From positions 124,001-188,000 of the forward strand of contig NZ_VDGH01000003.1 of assembly GCF_006861795.1 (NCBI RefSeq): a stretch of DNA of 64,000 nt, given 5' to 3'. Both the position numbers and the translations under genes were made by a program. The stretch comes from Psychrobacillus lasiicapitis (GTDB taxonomy: Bacteria; Bacillota; Bacilli; Bacillales_A; Planococcaceae). Positions 36,844 to 45,589 of this stretch are shown one piece after another (position 1 is the stretch's first letter; the number at the start of each line of letters is the position of its first letter). The notes under the pieces are model-generated. The model had not been told where the DNA came from. It was given only the letters and a program-made list of their open reading frames with translations, and did not search any database.

Positions 36844-37980
36844 TTAATTAGTTATGTGCTTACTAATAACAATTCGTTGAATTTCGCTTGTGCCTTCGTA
36901 TATTTCCGTTACTTTTGCGTCACGGAAATAGCGTTCTACTGGATAATCTTCGGTGTAGCCGTAACCGCCAAACACCTGCACTGCTTCGATTGCTACTTCT
37001 ACCGCTGTTTTCGAAGCAAAAAGTTTTGCCATTGATGCTTCTTTACCGCATGGCAGTCCTTGATCGCGAAGACTTGCTGCTCGGTAAACAAGAAGTTTTG
37101 CTGCTTCTACCGCAGTCCCCATATCTGCTAGTTTGAAGCCTACTCCTTGGTTCGCAGCAATTGGCTTGCCGAATTGAATGCGCTCTTTCGAATACGCAAT
37201 TGCCGCTTCGAAGGCCGCTTCTGCGATGCCTAGCGCTTGCGTTGCGATTCCGATGCGTCCTGTGTTTAAGTTCGCCATGGCGATTTTAAATCCATCGCCT
37301 TCTTCACCAAGTCTATTTGCTACAGGAATTTTCATATCTTCAAACGTAAGCTGAACTGTTCTAGAGCCGTGCAAGCCCATTTTTTCTTCGTCTTTTCCGA
37401 CAATGAAACCTGGCGTATCTTTTTCTACGATAAATGCTGTAATCCCTTTTGAGCCTTGGGAAGAATCTGTCGAAGCAAAAACGATGTTTACATCTGCTTC
37501 TCCACCATTTGTTATAAAGACTTTAGAACCATTCAGTACATAGTGGTCGTCTTTCTTTACAGCTTTTGTTTTCAATGCACCCGCATCAGATCCAGCAGAT
37601 GGTTCTGTTAGGCAAAATGCTCCTAAGTATTCACCAGTTGCAAGCTTTGGAATGTATTTATTTTTTTGTTCTTCATTGCCAAAATAGAGGATTGGATTTG
37701 TTCCAACAGAAGTGTGCACAGAAAGAATTACCCCAACTACTGCGCTTACTTTTGAAAGTTCATTAATAGCAAGGACATAGCTTGTAAAATCCATCCCTGA
37801 GCCGCCGTATTCCTCTGGTACCGTAATACCCATTAACCCAAGCTCTCCCATTTTCCGGATGATTTCACGAGGAAATTCCCCCTGCTCCATGCGGTCGATA
37901 AAAGGTTCAATTTCCGTTTTAGCAAAATCTCTGACCATGTTGCGCATCATAAGTTGTTCTTCAGTAAACTTTAGCTCCAT
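36844..37980 (-). CDS. Acyl-CoA dehydrogenase, short-chain (MmgC/Bcd-like)
   Basis: Paralogue of the downstream dehydrogenase, 378 residues, with AFCLTEPSAGSDAGA and catalytic EIYEGTSEIQRIVIS. Its place behind hydroxybutyryl-CoA dehydrogenase and thiolase genes suggests butyryl-CoA or short-chain acyl-CoA as the substrate, which would link to the butyryl-CoA made by IcmF. 77 bases separate it from acdA. Confidence 0.92.
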   Translation of the reverse strand: MELKFTEEQLMMRNMVRDFAKTEIEPFIDRMEQGEFPREIIRKMGELGLMGITVPEEYGGSGMDFTSYVLAINELSKVSAVVGVILSVHTSVGTNPILYFGNEEQKNKYIPKLATGEYLGAFCLTEPSAGSDAGALKTKAVKKDDHYVLNGSKVFITNGGEADVNIVFASTDSSQGSKGITAFIVEKDTPGFIVGKDEEKMGLHGSRTVQLTFEDMKIPVANRLGEEGDGFKIAMANLNTGRIGIATQALGIAEAAFEAAIAYSKERIQFGKPIAANQGVGFKLADMGTAVEAAKLLVYRAASLRDQGLPCGKEASMAKLFASKTAVEVAIEAVQVFGGYGYTEDYPVERYFRDAKVTEIYEGTSEIQRIVISKHITN

Positions 37981-38111
37981 CTTATTTTCCCCTTTTTCCC
38001 GTATTAACGGGCAGTAAATTCACACTTCAAGTATTTTGTCAATTTGAGGAGCTAACCGTGGGAGATTAACTGCCCATAAAAACCTCCATTTTATGAACAA
38101 AGACTAAGTAC

Positions 38112-38207
38112 GCCGCATCGTGCGGCAACGCCTTTGTGGCTCTCTTCCTATGAGCCTCAACTAACATTCAGCGGGTGATAAACATACCCACTGAATGAAG
38201 TTTCACT
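38112..38207 (-). repeat. AGTGAAACTTC intergenic element, copy B, with GCCGCA palindrome
   Basis: Directly behind the 3-hydroxyacyl-CoA dehydrogenase stop. On minus: AGTGAAACTTC, a CATTCAGTGGGT / ACCCGCTGAATG hairpin (38165-38197), GTTAGTTGA, and further on the short palindrome GCCGCA-TCG-TGCGGC (38112-38126). The first half matches copy A at 23531-23590. It may serve as a transcript end. Confidence 0.6.
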
Positions 38208-38208
38208 T

Positions 38209-39060
38209 TTATTCGTAAATGTAAAAACCTCTACCAGACTTCTTCCCTAGCCAACCAGCTTTTACGTATTTTCTAAGAAGTGGACATGGACGATATTTAC
38301 TGTCTCCGAACCCTTCGTGTAAGATTTCCATAATGTATAAGCAAGTATCCAAGCCGATAAAGTCTGCTAGTTGAAGTGGACCCATTGGATGATTCATCCC
38401 GAGTTTCATCACATCGTCTATCGCTTCCTTGGAAGCAACCCCTTCATAAAGCGTGTAAATTGCTTCGTTGATCATCGGCATTAAAATTCGATTAGAGACG
38501 AAGCCTGGAAAATCATTTACTTCGACTGGTACTTTGCCTAGCTTCTTTGTCATATCTTCGATTGCTGTATAGACTTCATCTGAAGTTGCCAGACCACGAA
38601 TAATTTCCACTAGCTTCATTACAGGAACCGGGTTCATAAAATGCATTCCAATCACCTGCTCCGGGCGATTCGTTACAGCAGCTATTTCCGTAATTGGTAG
38701 CGATGAAGTGTTTGTTGCTAAAATTGTGTGCTTTGGTGTGATTTCATCTAGCTGTTTGAAGATAGATTGCTTGATTTCCATATTTTCAACTGCCGCCTCG
38801 ACCACAATATCTACGTCACTTGCATCTTCGATTGACAGCGATTTAGTAATATTATTTAGTACTGCTTGTTTTTCCTCTTCTGACATGCGACCTTTTTCCA
38901 CATTACGGGAAAGGTTTTTTGTAATTGTTTGAAGTCCACGCTCGTAGTATTGTTCTTCCCGATCATTCAGCTTCACTTCAAAACCAGCCTGTGCACAAAC
39001 TTGTGCAATTCCTGATCCCATTTGCCCTGCACCAATTACCATTATTTTTTGAATTGTCAT
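38209..39060 (-). CDS. mmgB: 3-hydroxybutyryl-CoA dehydrogenase (MmgB-like)
   Basis: NAD(P)-dependent oxidation of 3-hydroxyacyl-CoA. The 283 residues begin with the dinucleotide fold [15 protein letters not shown]; the [14 protein letters not shown] motif holds the catalytic histidine, and [11 protein letters not shown] the substrate asparagine. Its start overlaps the thiolase stop by 4 bases (ATGA), so the two are translationally coupled. Confidence 0.95.
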   Translation of the reverse strand: MTIQKIMVIGAGQMGSGIAQVCAQAGFEVKLNDREEQYYERGLQTITKNLSRNVEKGRMSEEEKQAVLNNITKSLSIEDASDVDIVVEAAVENMEIKQSIFKQLDEITPKHTILATNTSSLPITEIAAVTNRPEQVIGMHFMNPVPVMKLVEIIRGLATSDEVYTAIEDMTKKLGKVPVEVNDFPGFVSNRILMPMINEAIYTLYEGVASKEAIDDVMKLGMNHPMGPLQLADFIGLDTCLYIMEILHEGFGDSKYRPCPLLRKYVKAGWLGKKSGRGFYIYE

Positions 39061-40268
39061 GCGTTATTTCTCCCTGTTTTTGGAACTTCGATCATTATTG
39101 CATCGCCTTGCCCGCCGCCTGAACAAATTGCCGCGACACCAATTCCACCGCCACGACGTTTTAATTCATACGCAAGTGTTAAGATGATTCTTGCACCAGA
39201 GGCTCCAATAGGGTGACCAAGTGCTACCGCTCCACCATTTACATTCACTTTTTCCTCATCTAAGCCTGCAATTTGGCTACTAACTAGGGCTACTGCTGCA
39301 AATGCTTCATTTATTTCAAATAGATCAATATCTTCTAGTCTCTTTCCAGTTTTGTCGAGCAATTTATTGATGACGATTCCTGGTGTTTGCGGAAAGTTTT
39401 CTGGCTCAATCGAGATTTCCGCGTGTCCAATAACGTATGCAAGTGGCTCTTTACCAAGCTCTTTTGCTTTTTCTTCATTGGTCAAAACGATTGCACAAGC
39501 TCCGTCATTAACCCCTGGTGCGTTTCCTGCTGTGATTGTTCCATCTTTCCCAAACGCTGGTTTCAATTTAGCAAGCGAATCGATGGATGTATCGCGTCTT
39601 GGCGCTTCGTCTTCTTTTACAACAACTGGATCACCTTTTCGCTGAGGTATTTCTACTGCAACGATTTCCTCTCCTAAAATTCCATTGTCCATCGCTTTTA
39701 GTGCAAGGTTATGACTTCTATAGGACCATTCATCCTGTTTCTCCCGTGATAATTCAAACATCTCGGCAGTAGAGTTTCCGTATGTTCCCATATGCACATT
39801 TTTGGGATGGAATGAACAAGAAAGTCCATCATAAATCATGCCATCTACCATCTGACCATCTCCCATACGAAGACCAAAACGTCCTTTTGGCAAATAGTAA
39901 GGAGCATTTGACATCGATTCCATTCCACCTGCGACGATTATTTCCTCGTCACCCAGTCGAATCAATTGATCAGCTAGCGTCACACTTCTCATACCGGAAG
40001 CACATACTTTATTGATTGTTTCCGTTTTCACTGACCATGGAATTCCCGCTTTTGTCGCCGCTTGTCTAGAAGGAATTTGCCCTTGCCCAGCTTGCAATAC
40101 AGATCCCATAATTACTTCATCCACATCTACTCCGTCTACCCCTGCGCGAGCCAATGCTTCTTTTATCGCAATTCCTCCAAGATCTGAAGCTGTTAAACTA
40201 CTAAGTGCTCCCCCGAACTTACCAAATGCTGTACGTGCCCCATCCAAAATTACTGTTTTTGTCAACAT
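39057..40268 (-). CDS. mmgA: Acetyl-CoA C-acetyltransferase (MmgA-like thiolase)
   Basis: Thiolytic cleavage or condensation of acetyl-CoA units. The 403 residues have the nucleophile in [25 protein letters not shown] and the second cysteine in [12 protein letters not shown]. The ATG at 40268 is behind AAGGGGTGG; the longer frame to 40295 is not needed. First gene of the thiolase-hbd-acd-acd-tetR-icmF set, with a FadR-like palindrome at 40324. Confidence 0.95.
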   Translation of the reverse strand: MLTKTVILDGARTAFGKFGGALSSLTASDLGGIAIKEALARAGVDGVDVDEVIMGSVLQAGQGQIPSRQAATKAGIPWSVKTETINKVCASGMRSVTLADQLIRLGDEEIIVAGGMESMSNAPYYLPKGRFGLRMGDGQMVDGMIYDGLSCSFHPKNVHMGTYGNSTAEMFELSREKQDEWSYRSHNLALKAMDNGILGEEIVAVEIPQRKGDPVVVKEDEAPRRDTSIDSLAKLKPAFGKDGTITAGNAPGVNDGACAIVLTNEEKAKELGKEPLAYVIGHAEISIEPENFPQTPGIVINKLLDKTGKRLEDIDLFEINEAFAAVALVSSQIAGLDEEKVNVNGGAVALGHPIGASGARIILTLAYELKRRGGGIGVAAICSGGGQGDAIMIEVPKTGRNNA

Positions 40269-40323
40269 AGCCACCCCTTTTGTATGCGCTTTCACTACTA
40301 ATAAAATAAAAAATTTAGTTGAC

Positions 40324-40337
40324 TGAACGCTCGCTCA
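40324..40337 (-). promoter_or_regulatory. FadR-like operator before the thiolase gene
   Basis: TGAACG-CT-CGCTCA, an imperfect palindrome 56 bases upstream of the thiolase start, of the same design as the perfect site before fadF. Confidence 0.5.
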
Positions 40338-40350
40338 ATTTGACTTGTTA

Positions 40351-40377
40351 GAAAAAGGGAGTATCAACTACTCCCTC
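40351..40377 (-). terminator. Intrinsic terminator after fadF
   Basis: AGGGAGT / ACTCCCT with a 7-base loop, then TTTTT on the minus strand, 50 bases past the fadF stop. Confidence 0.85.
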
Positions 40378-40427
40378 TACTGTTACTTCTAGTTTACGAA
40401 ACTGTTAAACTATTTGCAATATATTTA

Positions 40428-42581
40428 TCAAACAATTGCTTCTTCTTTCTCTTCCTCTTCGGATGATGGAGTGAATTCTCCGAAAATAGATTTCTCCAGT
40501 AATTCAGCAATATCATATGTGCCTACGTTTTCTTCTACTTCTTTCGCTTTCGTACCATCAGATAACATCGTTAAGCAGTAAGGGCAACCAGATGAAATAA
40601 TCGTTGGATTCACTTCAAGCGCTTGTTCAGTTCGAGCAACGTTAATGCGATTTCCTACATGTTCTTCCATCCACATTAGTCCGCCACCTGCTCCACAGCA
40701 CATGCCTGTTTCACGGTTACGATCCATTTCCACTAGTTTCACTCCAGGAATTGCCTTTAACACTTCTCGTGGTGCGTCATATACATCGTTGTATCGTCCT
40801 AAATAACAAGAGTCATGGAATGTAATCGTTTCTTCCACTGCGTATTGCGGCTTTAAGCGACCCGCTTTTACTAAGTCGTACAGCATTTCTGTATGGTGAA
40901 GCACTTCCCCGTTCCAACCGAAATCGCTGTATTCATTTTTAAAGATATTATATGCATGCGGATCAATAGTGACAATTTTTGTGACACCAGCTTTTTCAAA
41001 TTCAGAAATATTGGATGTTGCTAGCTCTTGGAATAAAAATTCGTTTCCTAGACGACGTGGTGTGTCTCCAGAGTTCTTTTCTTTATTGCCGAGAATCGCA
41101 AATTTCACTCCCGCTTCGTTCATCAAGTGAGCAAATGCTAAGGCAATTTTTTGCGAGCGATTATCGAAGGATCCCATAGAACCTACCCAAAATAAGTATT
41201 CAAATTCTTCGCCAGCTTTAGATACTTCTTTCACCGTTGGAATATGAATTTCTGGACGAGCATCTCTCCAATTTTCTTTTTCTTTACGGTTTAAGCCCCA
41301 CGGATTTCCTTGACGCTCAATATTCGTCATAGCGCGTTGTGCATCTGGATCCATTTTTCCTTCTGTCATGACTAAATAACGGCGAAGGTCGATAATTTTA
41401 TCAACATGCTCATTCATAACTGGACATTGGTCTTCACAGTTACGGCAAGTCGTACATGCCCAAATTTCTTCTTCGGTAATAACATCGCCAATTAAAGAAG
41501 GACTATAAATATCTTCGATGATTGCACCTTCTGCTCCCGCAGCCATTGCAAGTTGGTTACCTCTTGTTCCTTGGAAAGCAAGTGCAGGTACCCAAGGTTT
41601 TGCTTTTGTTTCTACAGCCCCAGTAAATGTTAAGTGATCACGGAGCTTTGTGATCAAGTCCATTGGAGACAGCATTTTACCTGTTCCCGTCGCAGGACAC
41701 ATATTTGTACAACGACCACATTCTACACATGCGTAGAAGTCGATCATTTGTGCTTGGGTAAACTCATGGATATTTCCAACACCAAACGATGGCATTTCTT
41801 CTTCGTCCGCCTCTTCATCCTCTTCCTCTTCGAAATTGATCGGACGTAATTTCCCCACATTATCTAAACGATGGAAGTAAACGTTTGCAGGACCAGTGAT
41901 TAAATGGAAATGCTTCGATTGTGGTACGTATACTAAGAATGTTAGTAAGAATAATAGGTGAATCCACCACATTGCATAGAAAATAGTTGTAGCAGCCGCA
42001 GTTGGCAATATTCCAAAAATTGTCGCTACAGTTGATGCGATCGGCTCTGACCAAGTCGCTTCGTGTCCATGCCAGATCATCCCCATACCATTACCAACTA
42101 ATACAGAAACCATTAACCCACCGATGAAAATAAGAACTAGTCCACTTTTCCATCCGCGTTTTAAACGAACTAACTTTTCAATATAGCGTCGATAGAATGC
42201 CCAAACGACTGCTATTAAAATAACAAATGTCACGATTTCTTGGAAAAATGTAAACGCAGGATACAACGGTCCTAATGGCAAATGTGACCCCGGCGCTAAT
42301 CCTTTCCAAATAAAATCAATTGCGCCAAATTGAACAAGTAAAAACCCATAAAAGAACATGACATGGATCGCTCCACTTTTCTTATCCTTTAACAGTTTCT
42401 TTTGTCCAAATACATACACCCAAATTTTCTGGAGTCGTTCTTTCACATTATCTTCAAACTCCACTTTTTTCCCAAGTTTGATATATGCATATCTTGTTTT
42501 TAACAAATATGCGAACAAACCAATTGCATACAAAGTAACTGCGATAAACAGTACCCAGTTTGCGATTAACAATGGATTCAT
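40428..42581 (-). CDS. fadF: FadF-type iron-sulfur oxidoreductase
   Basis: 717-residue membrane protein thought to move electrons from acyl-CoA dehydrogenases (through ETF) to quinone. The N-terminal third has about five membrane helices of the NarI/cytochrome type. Two 4Fe-4S motifs follow: CVECGRCTNMCPATG and CTTCRNCEDQCPVMNEH. Two CCG-type segments (HDSCYLGRY, MCCGAGGGLMW) near the C-terminus resemble heterodisulfide reductase. The promoter with an embedded operator lies upstream. In B. subtilis fadF also neighbours acdA and rpoE. Confidence 0.93.
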   Translation of the reverse strand: MNPLLIANWVLFIAVTLYAIGLFAYLLKTRYAYIKLGKKVEFEDNVKERLQKIWVYVFGQKKLLKDKKSGAIHVMFFYGFLLVQFGAIDFIWKGLAPGSHLPLGPLYPAFTFFQEIVTFVILIAVVWAFYRRYIEKLVRLKRGWKSGLVLIFIGGLMVSVLVGNGMGMIWHGHEATWSEPIASTVATIFGILPTAAATTIFYAMWWIHLLFLLTFLVYVPQSKHFHLITGPANVYFHRLDNVGKLRPINFEEEEDEEADEEEMPSFGVGNIHEFTQAQMIDFYACVECGRCTNMCPATGTGKMLSPMDLITKLRDHLTFTGAVETKAKPWVPALAFQGTRGNQLAMAAGAEGAIIEDIYSPSLIGDVITEEEIWACTTCRNCEDQCPVMNEHVDKIIDLRRYLVMTEGKMDPDAQRAMTNIERQGNPWGLNRKEKENWRDARPEIHIPTVKEVSKAGEEFEYLFWVGSMGSFDNRSQKIALAFAHLMNEAGVKFAILGNKEKNSGDTPRRLGNEFLFQELATSNISEFEKAGVTKIVTIDPHAYNIFKNEYSDFGWNGEVLHHTEMLYDLVKAGRLKPQYAVEETITFHDSCYLGRYNDVYDAPREVLKAIPGVKLVEMDRNRETGMCCGAGGGLMWMEEHVGNRINVARTEQALEVNPTIISSGCPYCLTMLSDGTKAKEVEENVGTYDIAELLEKSIFGEFTPSSEEEEKEEAIV

Positions 42582-42662
42582 CTTATTCTCCCCCTTAAAG
42601 ACGTAAAATGATGTTATGCATAGAATACCATTAGGCTAATAGATTAATAAAGAATTAATTTA

Positions 42663-42691
42663 ATATTAAAACTGAATGAGCATTCAGTCAA
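42663..42691 (-). promoter_or_regulatory. fadF promoter with palindromic operator in the spacer
   Basis: TTGACT (42691-42686), 17 bases, TAATAT (42668-42663). The spacer holds the perfect palindrome ACTGAATG-AG-CATTCAGT (42671-42688 on plus), which matches the TGAATGA...TCATTCA form of Bacillus FadR sites. A bound TetR-type repressor would block the polymerase. Confidence 0.8.
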
Positions 42692-42780
42692 CAGTTATTT
42701 ATTGAAAATTTTCATTTTTAGAAAACAGCTTTCTTAAGTCGGCTTGATGTAGCCCTTAATTATTTCCAGAAAATAGATAA

Positions 42781-42876
42781 GGGCAACCAATAGGACTGTT
42801 TAAGCAACCAGTTTGCTTGGCAAAGCAACAGAATCATATCGAAGAGCAACCAATTCAGCAGTGAACGCAACCAAAA
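42781..42876 (-). repeat. Array of TTGGTTGC-core 21-bp repeats, locus 3
   Basis: Minus strand, directly behind the terminator of the cobalamin operon: TTTGGTTGCGTTC, ATTGGTTGCTCTTC, CTGTTGCTTTGCC, CTGGTTGCTTAA and ATTGGTTGCCCTTATC at 21-22-bp steps. The last unit ends in GGTTGCCCTT, like the last unit of locus 2. Confidence 0.75.
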
Positions 42877-42881
42877 CCTAT

Positions 42882-42913
42882 AACAAAGGCTATCTCTATG
42901 CGAGATAGCCTTC
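42882..42913 (-). terminator. Intrinsic terminator of the cobalamin operon
   Basis: AAGGCTATCTC / GAGATAGCCTTT with a 5-base loop followed by TGTTAT, beginning 6 bases past the cblS stop. Confidence 0.8.
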
Positions 42914-42918
42914 TTCGA

Positions 42919-43581
42919 TCAATTTATTTCTTCAAAATACTTTCCAAAATGTAATTTCGCTTCCTCGATTCGGTTTTTCGCTATTCCAAGTAGTACAGTA
43001 GTCGCTGGCCCTGCTGATTTCACTATATCCCAACCTTGCAATTCACAACGCAAACCAAGTCGCTTGCATTCTTCTGCTATTCCAGTGGAACCGACTGGCC
43101 ATACGCTTTCTACCAGACCACTCTTGATGCTTTCCCAAATCTTTTTCAGGTCTGCAATTTTGTCCGACTCTGTCATAACCTCTTGACCTACACATGGCTT
43201 GCCGTACACATACCAAGTATATTTTTCAGCACTGTCCGTTTTCTGTTTGCCAATCAGCGTGACAGCGATGGCGGATTGCAACGTTTCCATATTTGACTCT
43301 GTGCTGCCGGTAATCTCCGGACAAGGCTGGGCTATCTCCCCAAAGAGTTTCTTAATACCCTCTACATATTTATCCCAGTTTTTATTGCCAGAAAAGTTAT
43401 GCAGTACGATCGAAATCGGATGTGCTCCTGCCGCCCATTGCTCCATCAGTGCGACTCGCGTTGCAAAATAAGCTACTACTTCGTCAGAAACATGCACTAA
43501 ATCGGCTTCTTTTTCACCGATTCCTGCAGAATTATCGGTCGTCAAAACAAATCCATTTGGCAATAAAACCGCATTACGCAT
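42919..43581 (-). CDS. cblS: Alpha-ribazole kinase CblS
   Basis: 220-residue protein with the look of the PurM/ThiL (AIR synthase) fold: LTTDNSAGIGEKEADLV near the N-terminus and ITGSTESNMET in the middle. CblS phosphorylates alpha-ribazole to alpha-ribazole phosphate and, with CblT, replaces CobT in Geobacillus and Listeria. The start overlaps cblT by 8 bases, which strongly supports the pair. It is the last gene of the riboswitch operon. I considered CbiZ, but that domain is fused to BtuD here. The name is from family memory and context. Confidence 0.8.
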   Translation of the reverse strand: MRNAVLLPNGFVLTTDNSAGIGEKEADLVHVSDEVVAYFATRVALMEQWAAGAHPISIVLHNFSGNKNWDKYVEGIKKLFGEIAQPCPEITGSTESNMETLQSAIAVTLIGKQKTDSAEKYTWYVYGKPCVGQEVMTESDKIADLKKIWESIKSGLVESVWPVGSTGIAEECKRLGLRCELQGWDIVKSAGPATTVLLGIAKNRIEEAKLHFGKYFEEIN

Positions 43582-44056
43582 GTGTTCTCACTCTTTCCAT
43601 TACTCGCTCTACGACCGGAGACACAACTATTGCGATTCCAGCGTTTAGTACAGTCGCAATTGTTATTCCAGGCAATGCCATCACAAAAAATGCCGGGGAA
43701 ATGATCCAGTAAAACGGTAGCGTCGCAAGCACACTGTTTGCGACGATAAAAAATATCCATTTCCATACATTTCGTCCTGCTTGATGAAGCTTTGTAAATA
43801 CGAATAAAATCAAAAACATTTCAACAGCTATTATTAAATGTAGTGGCCCCAGAGGAAATCCTGCGTATAAAGAAGATGATAAATGTCCGATTAAAGATGC
43901 TGCTCCTGCATAAACAGGAGGCAAAAATGCAGCCGATATAAGCGCTGGCACTGTGTCGAGTGCCGCGCTATTAATCCCTATTGGAATTTTAATAAATGCT
44001 CCTATTGCGGATAGTGCTGCAAACATTGCTGCAAGTGTAAGTAAACGAAGCTTCAC
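43574..44056 (-). CDS. cblT: Alpha-ribazole transporter CblT (ECF S-component type)
   Basis: 160 residues with about five membrane helices, opening RLLTLAAMFAALSAIGAFIKIP as in ECF substrate-binding (S) components. In Geobacillus and Listeria the neighbouring pair CblT-CblS imports and phosphorylates alpha-ribazole. The gene lies 5 bases behind pduO and overlaps cblS. It would need an ECF energising module encoded elsewhere, or act alone. Confidence 0.82.
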   Translation of the reverse strand: MKLRLLTLAAMFAALSAIGAFIKIPIGINSAALDTVPALISAAFLPPVYAGAASLIGHLSSSLYAGFPLGPLHLIIAVEMFLILFVFTKLHQAGRNVWKWIFFIVANSVLATLPFYWIISPAFFVMALPGITIATVLNAGIAIVVSPVVERVMERVRTHA

Positions 44057-44061
44057 CTTAT

Positions 44062-44652
44062 TTACTCCCCTTCTTTTTTAACGCTTCCTACGTTCTTGAA
44101 TACTTTTGCACTTCGAATATATTCTACATCCGAAACTTTCATTCGCGCATTAGCTACTCGAGCTGCTGCAAATAAATAGTCAGATAGTCGATTTAAATAG
44201 CGTTGCACAACTGTTGGTACATCTTCTTCTGCTTTTGTCAAAGTGACTACTTGTCGTTCCGCACGTCTCGTAACAGTGCGTGCAATATGAAGCGTTGCCG
44301 CTGCTGGTGTTCCGCCTGGTAATATAAAACGCTCTAACTCCGGGCTTTCATCCACAAGTACATCAATTCGTTTTTCCATTGCTTCGATTGGTTCGTCTGT
44401 CATTTTATATACGCGACGATTCGATACATTTGCAAGATCTCCGCCACAATCGAATAGCTCATGCTGAATAGTTTCTAGATCTTCTAGAATATCCGCAAAT
44501 ACAGCGGGATCTAGTTCTGTCACCGCTTTTCCGATAAATGAATTTAGCTCATCGATTGTTCCGTATGCTTCTACACGAATATTATCCTTATCGGTTCTTC
44601 CTCCGATTAAGCCTGTTTTCCCTTTGTCGCCAGTTTTTGTATAAATTTTCAT
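44062..44652 (-). CDS. pduO: PduO-type ATP:cob(I)alamin adenosyltransferase
   Basis: Adds the adenosyl group to cob(I)alamin/cobinamide. The 196-residue protein begins MKIYTKTGDKGKTGLIGG, with YGTIDELNSFIG, FILPGGTPAAATLHIARTVTRRAER and LNRLSDYLFAAAR, all PduO signatures. The ATG at 44652 overlaps the upstream stop in an ATGA junction. The longer frame to 44694 is not supported. Confidence 0.95.
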   Translation of the reverse strand: MKIYTKTGDKGKTGLIGGRTDKDNIRVEAYGTIDELNSFIGKAVTELDPAVFADILEDLETIQHELFDCGGDLANVSNRRVYKMTDEPIEAMEKRIDVLVDESPELERFILPGGTPAAATLHIARTVTRRAERQVVTLTKAEEDVPTVVQRYLNRLSDYLFAAARVANARMKVSDVEYIRSAKVFKNVGSVKKEGE

Positions 44653-45038
44653 CTCCACACATCTCCCTTTATTGTTTGTGCAATTCCATACCAAATACGT
44701 GTAACACTTTCCGCCTTTGTAAAAAGTTTTTGATAAAATCGACCGACGTCATCTCTTAATCTACGGGCAGTTGCTTCCATCGGTACAATTCCTCGACCAA
44801 TTTCAGTTGCGATTACAATAACCTCGACTTTCGTATTCCATCGATCCAAGTGTTCGAGCCAATCTTCCAACTTTGTTTGTTCCAAATTTTCTACCCCATA
44901 AACAACGACTACTTCTGTATTTGACAATAATACTGGAATATCCTCCTCTGCATTCATCCATTGCACGCTTCTTCCTTGAATCCGGTTCTCTACGTACGCT
45001 CGTTTTCCATTAAATGCTCCACCGAAAATGACATGCAT
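44649..45038 (-). CDS. Short CobU-like protein
   Basis: 129 residues, clearly shorter than CobU (about 180). It has a degenerate P-loop GGAFNGKRAYV and a C-terminal part, EIGRGIVPMEATARRLRD followed by VGRFYQKL, that matches the NEVGxGIVP...RxxRDxxGRxNQ region of CobU. The central His-containing segment that is guanylylated in CobU is not evident. It may be a subfunctional kinase or accessory protein beside the full CobU at 47139. It overlaps cobC by 49 bases and pduO by 4. Confidence 0.8.
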   Translation of the reverse strand: MHVIFGGAFNGKRAYVENRIQGRSVQWMNAEEDIPVLLSNTEVVVVYGVENLEQTKLEDWLEHLDRWNTKVEVIVIATEIGRGIVPMEATARRLRDDVGRFYQKLFTKAESVTRIWYGIAQTIKGDVWR

Positions 45039-45589
45039 CGCTTTCCCTCCAGTACGTCTTTTTTACGTGTCCATTGCAACTCGTAGCTACACCCATGTGG
45101 TACTTCCCATTCCCAAAAGCTTTTTTTAACTGGTGCAAATTTCATCAACAAAAAGCGAATGGGACCACCATGTGTAATAATAATGGGATGGTTTACTTCT
45201 TCCACTACTCCATAGAAAGCTTGCAATACTCGGTCTTCCATTTGTTCTAACGACTCTCCATTTGGAGGAGCAACTTCCCTCGGATTATCCAGCCAATTTC
45301 TATATAAAGTATCTTCTTTTAATTCATTATATGTTTTTTGCTCCCAATCACCAAAGGAGCATTCCCTGAAATTTGCATTTTCCGTATAAGAAATTCCCCT
45401 AAATACTTTCGCTGCAGTTTGTTTACATCGCATTAAATCGCTGCCAATCACTTGTTTGGTTGTACTAGATAGTTTTTTCGTTAGGATATCATCGATAATC
45501 GGTTCATCGGTCCAACCGATGTATTTTTTATCGCGATTCCCTTGCGTTGGCAAATGCCTTAAGAGAGTAATAGTAAAAGTGTCAGCCAT
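44990..45589 (-). CDS. cobC: Histidine phosphatase, probable alpha-ribazole phosphatase CobC
   Basis: 199-residue phosphoglycerate-mutase-like phosphatase: LLRHLPTQGN (catalytic RH), SDLMRCKQTA, FRECSFGDWE, and IITHGGPIRFLL with the second catalytic histidine. In this operon it would remove phosphate from alpha-ribazole phosphate or adenosylcobalamin phosphate. GGAGGTGG precedes the ATG. It overlaps cobS by 31 bases and the short CobU-like gene by 49. Confidence 0.88.
   Translation of the reverse strand: MADTFTITLLRHLPTQGNRDKKYIGWTDEPIIDDILTKKLSSTTKQVIGSDLMRCKQTAAKVFRGISYTENANFRECSFGDWEQKTYNELKEDTLYRNWLDNPREVAPPNGESLEQMEDRVLQAFYGVVEEVNHPIIITHGGPIRFLLMKFAPVKKSFWEWEVPHGCSYELQWTRKKDVLEGKRCMSFSVEHLMENERT

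Noticed and set aside
42919-43581. Calling this gene cbiZ
   Set aside because: The CbiZ domain is found fused to BtuD; this protein has PurM/ThiL-like motifs and overlaps an S-component gene, fitting CblS.
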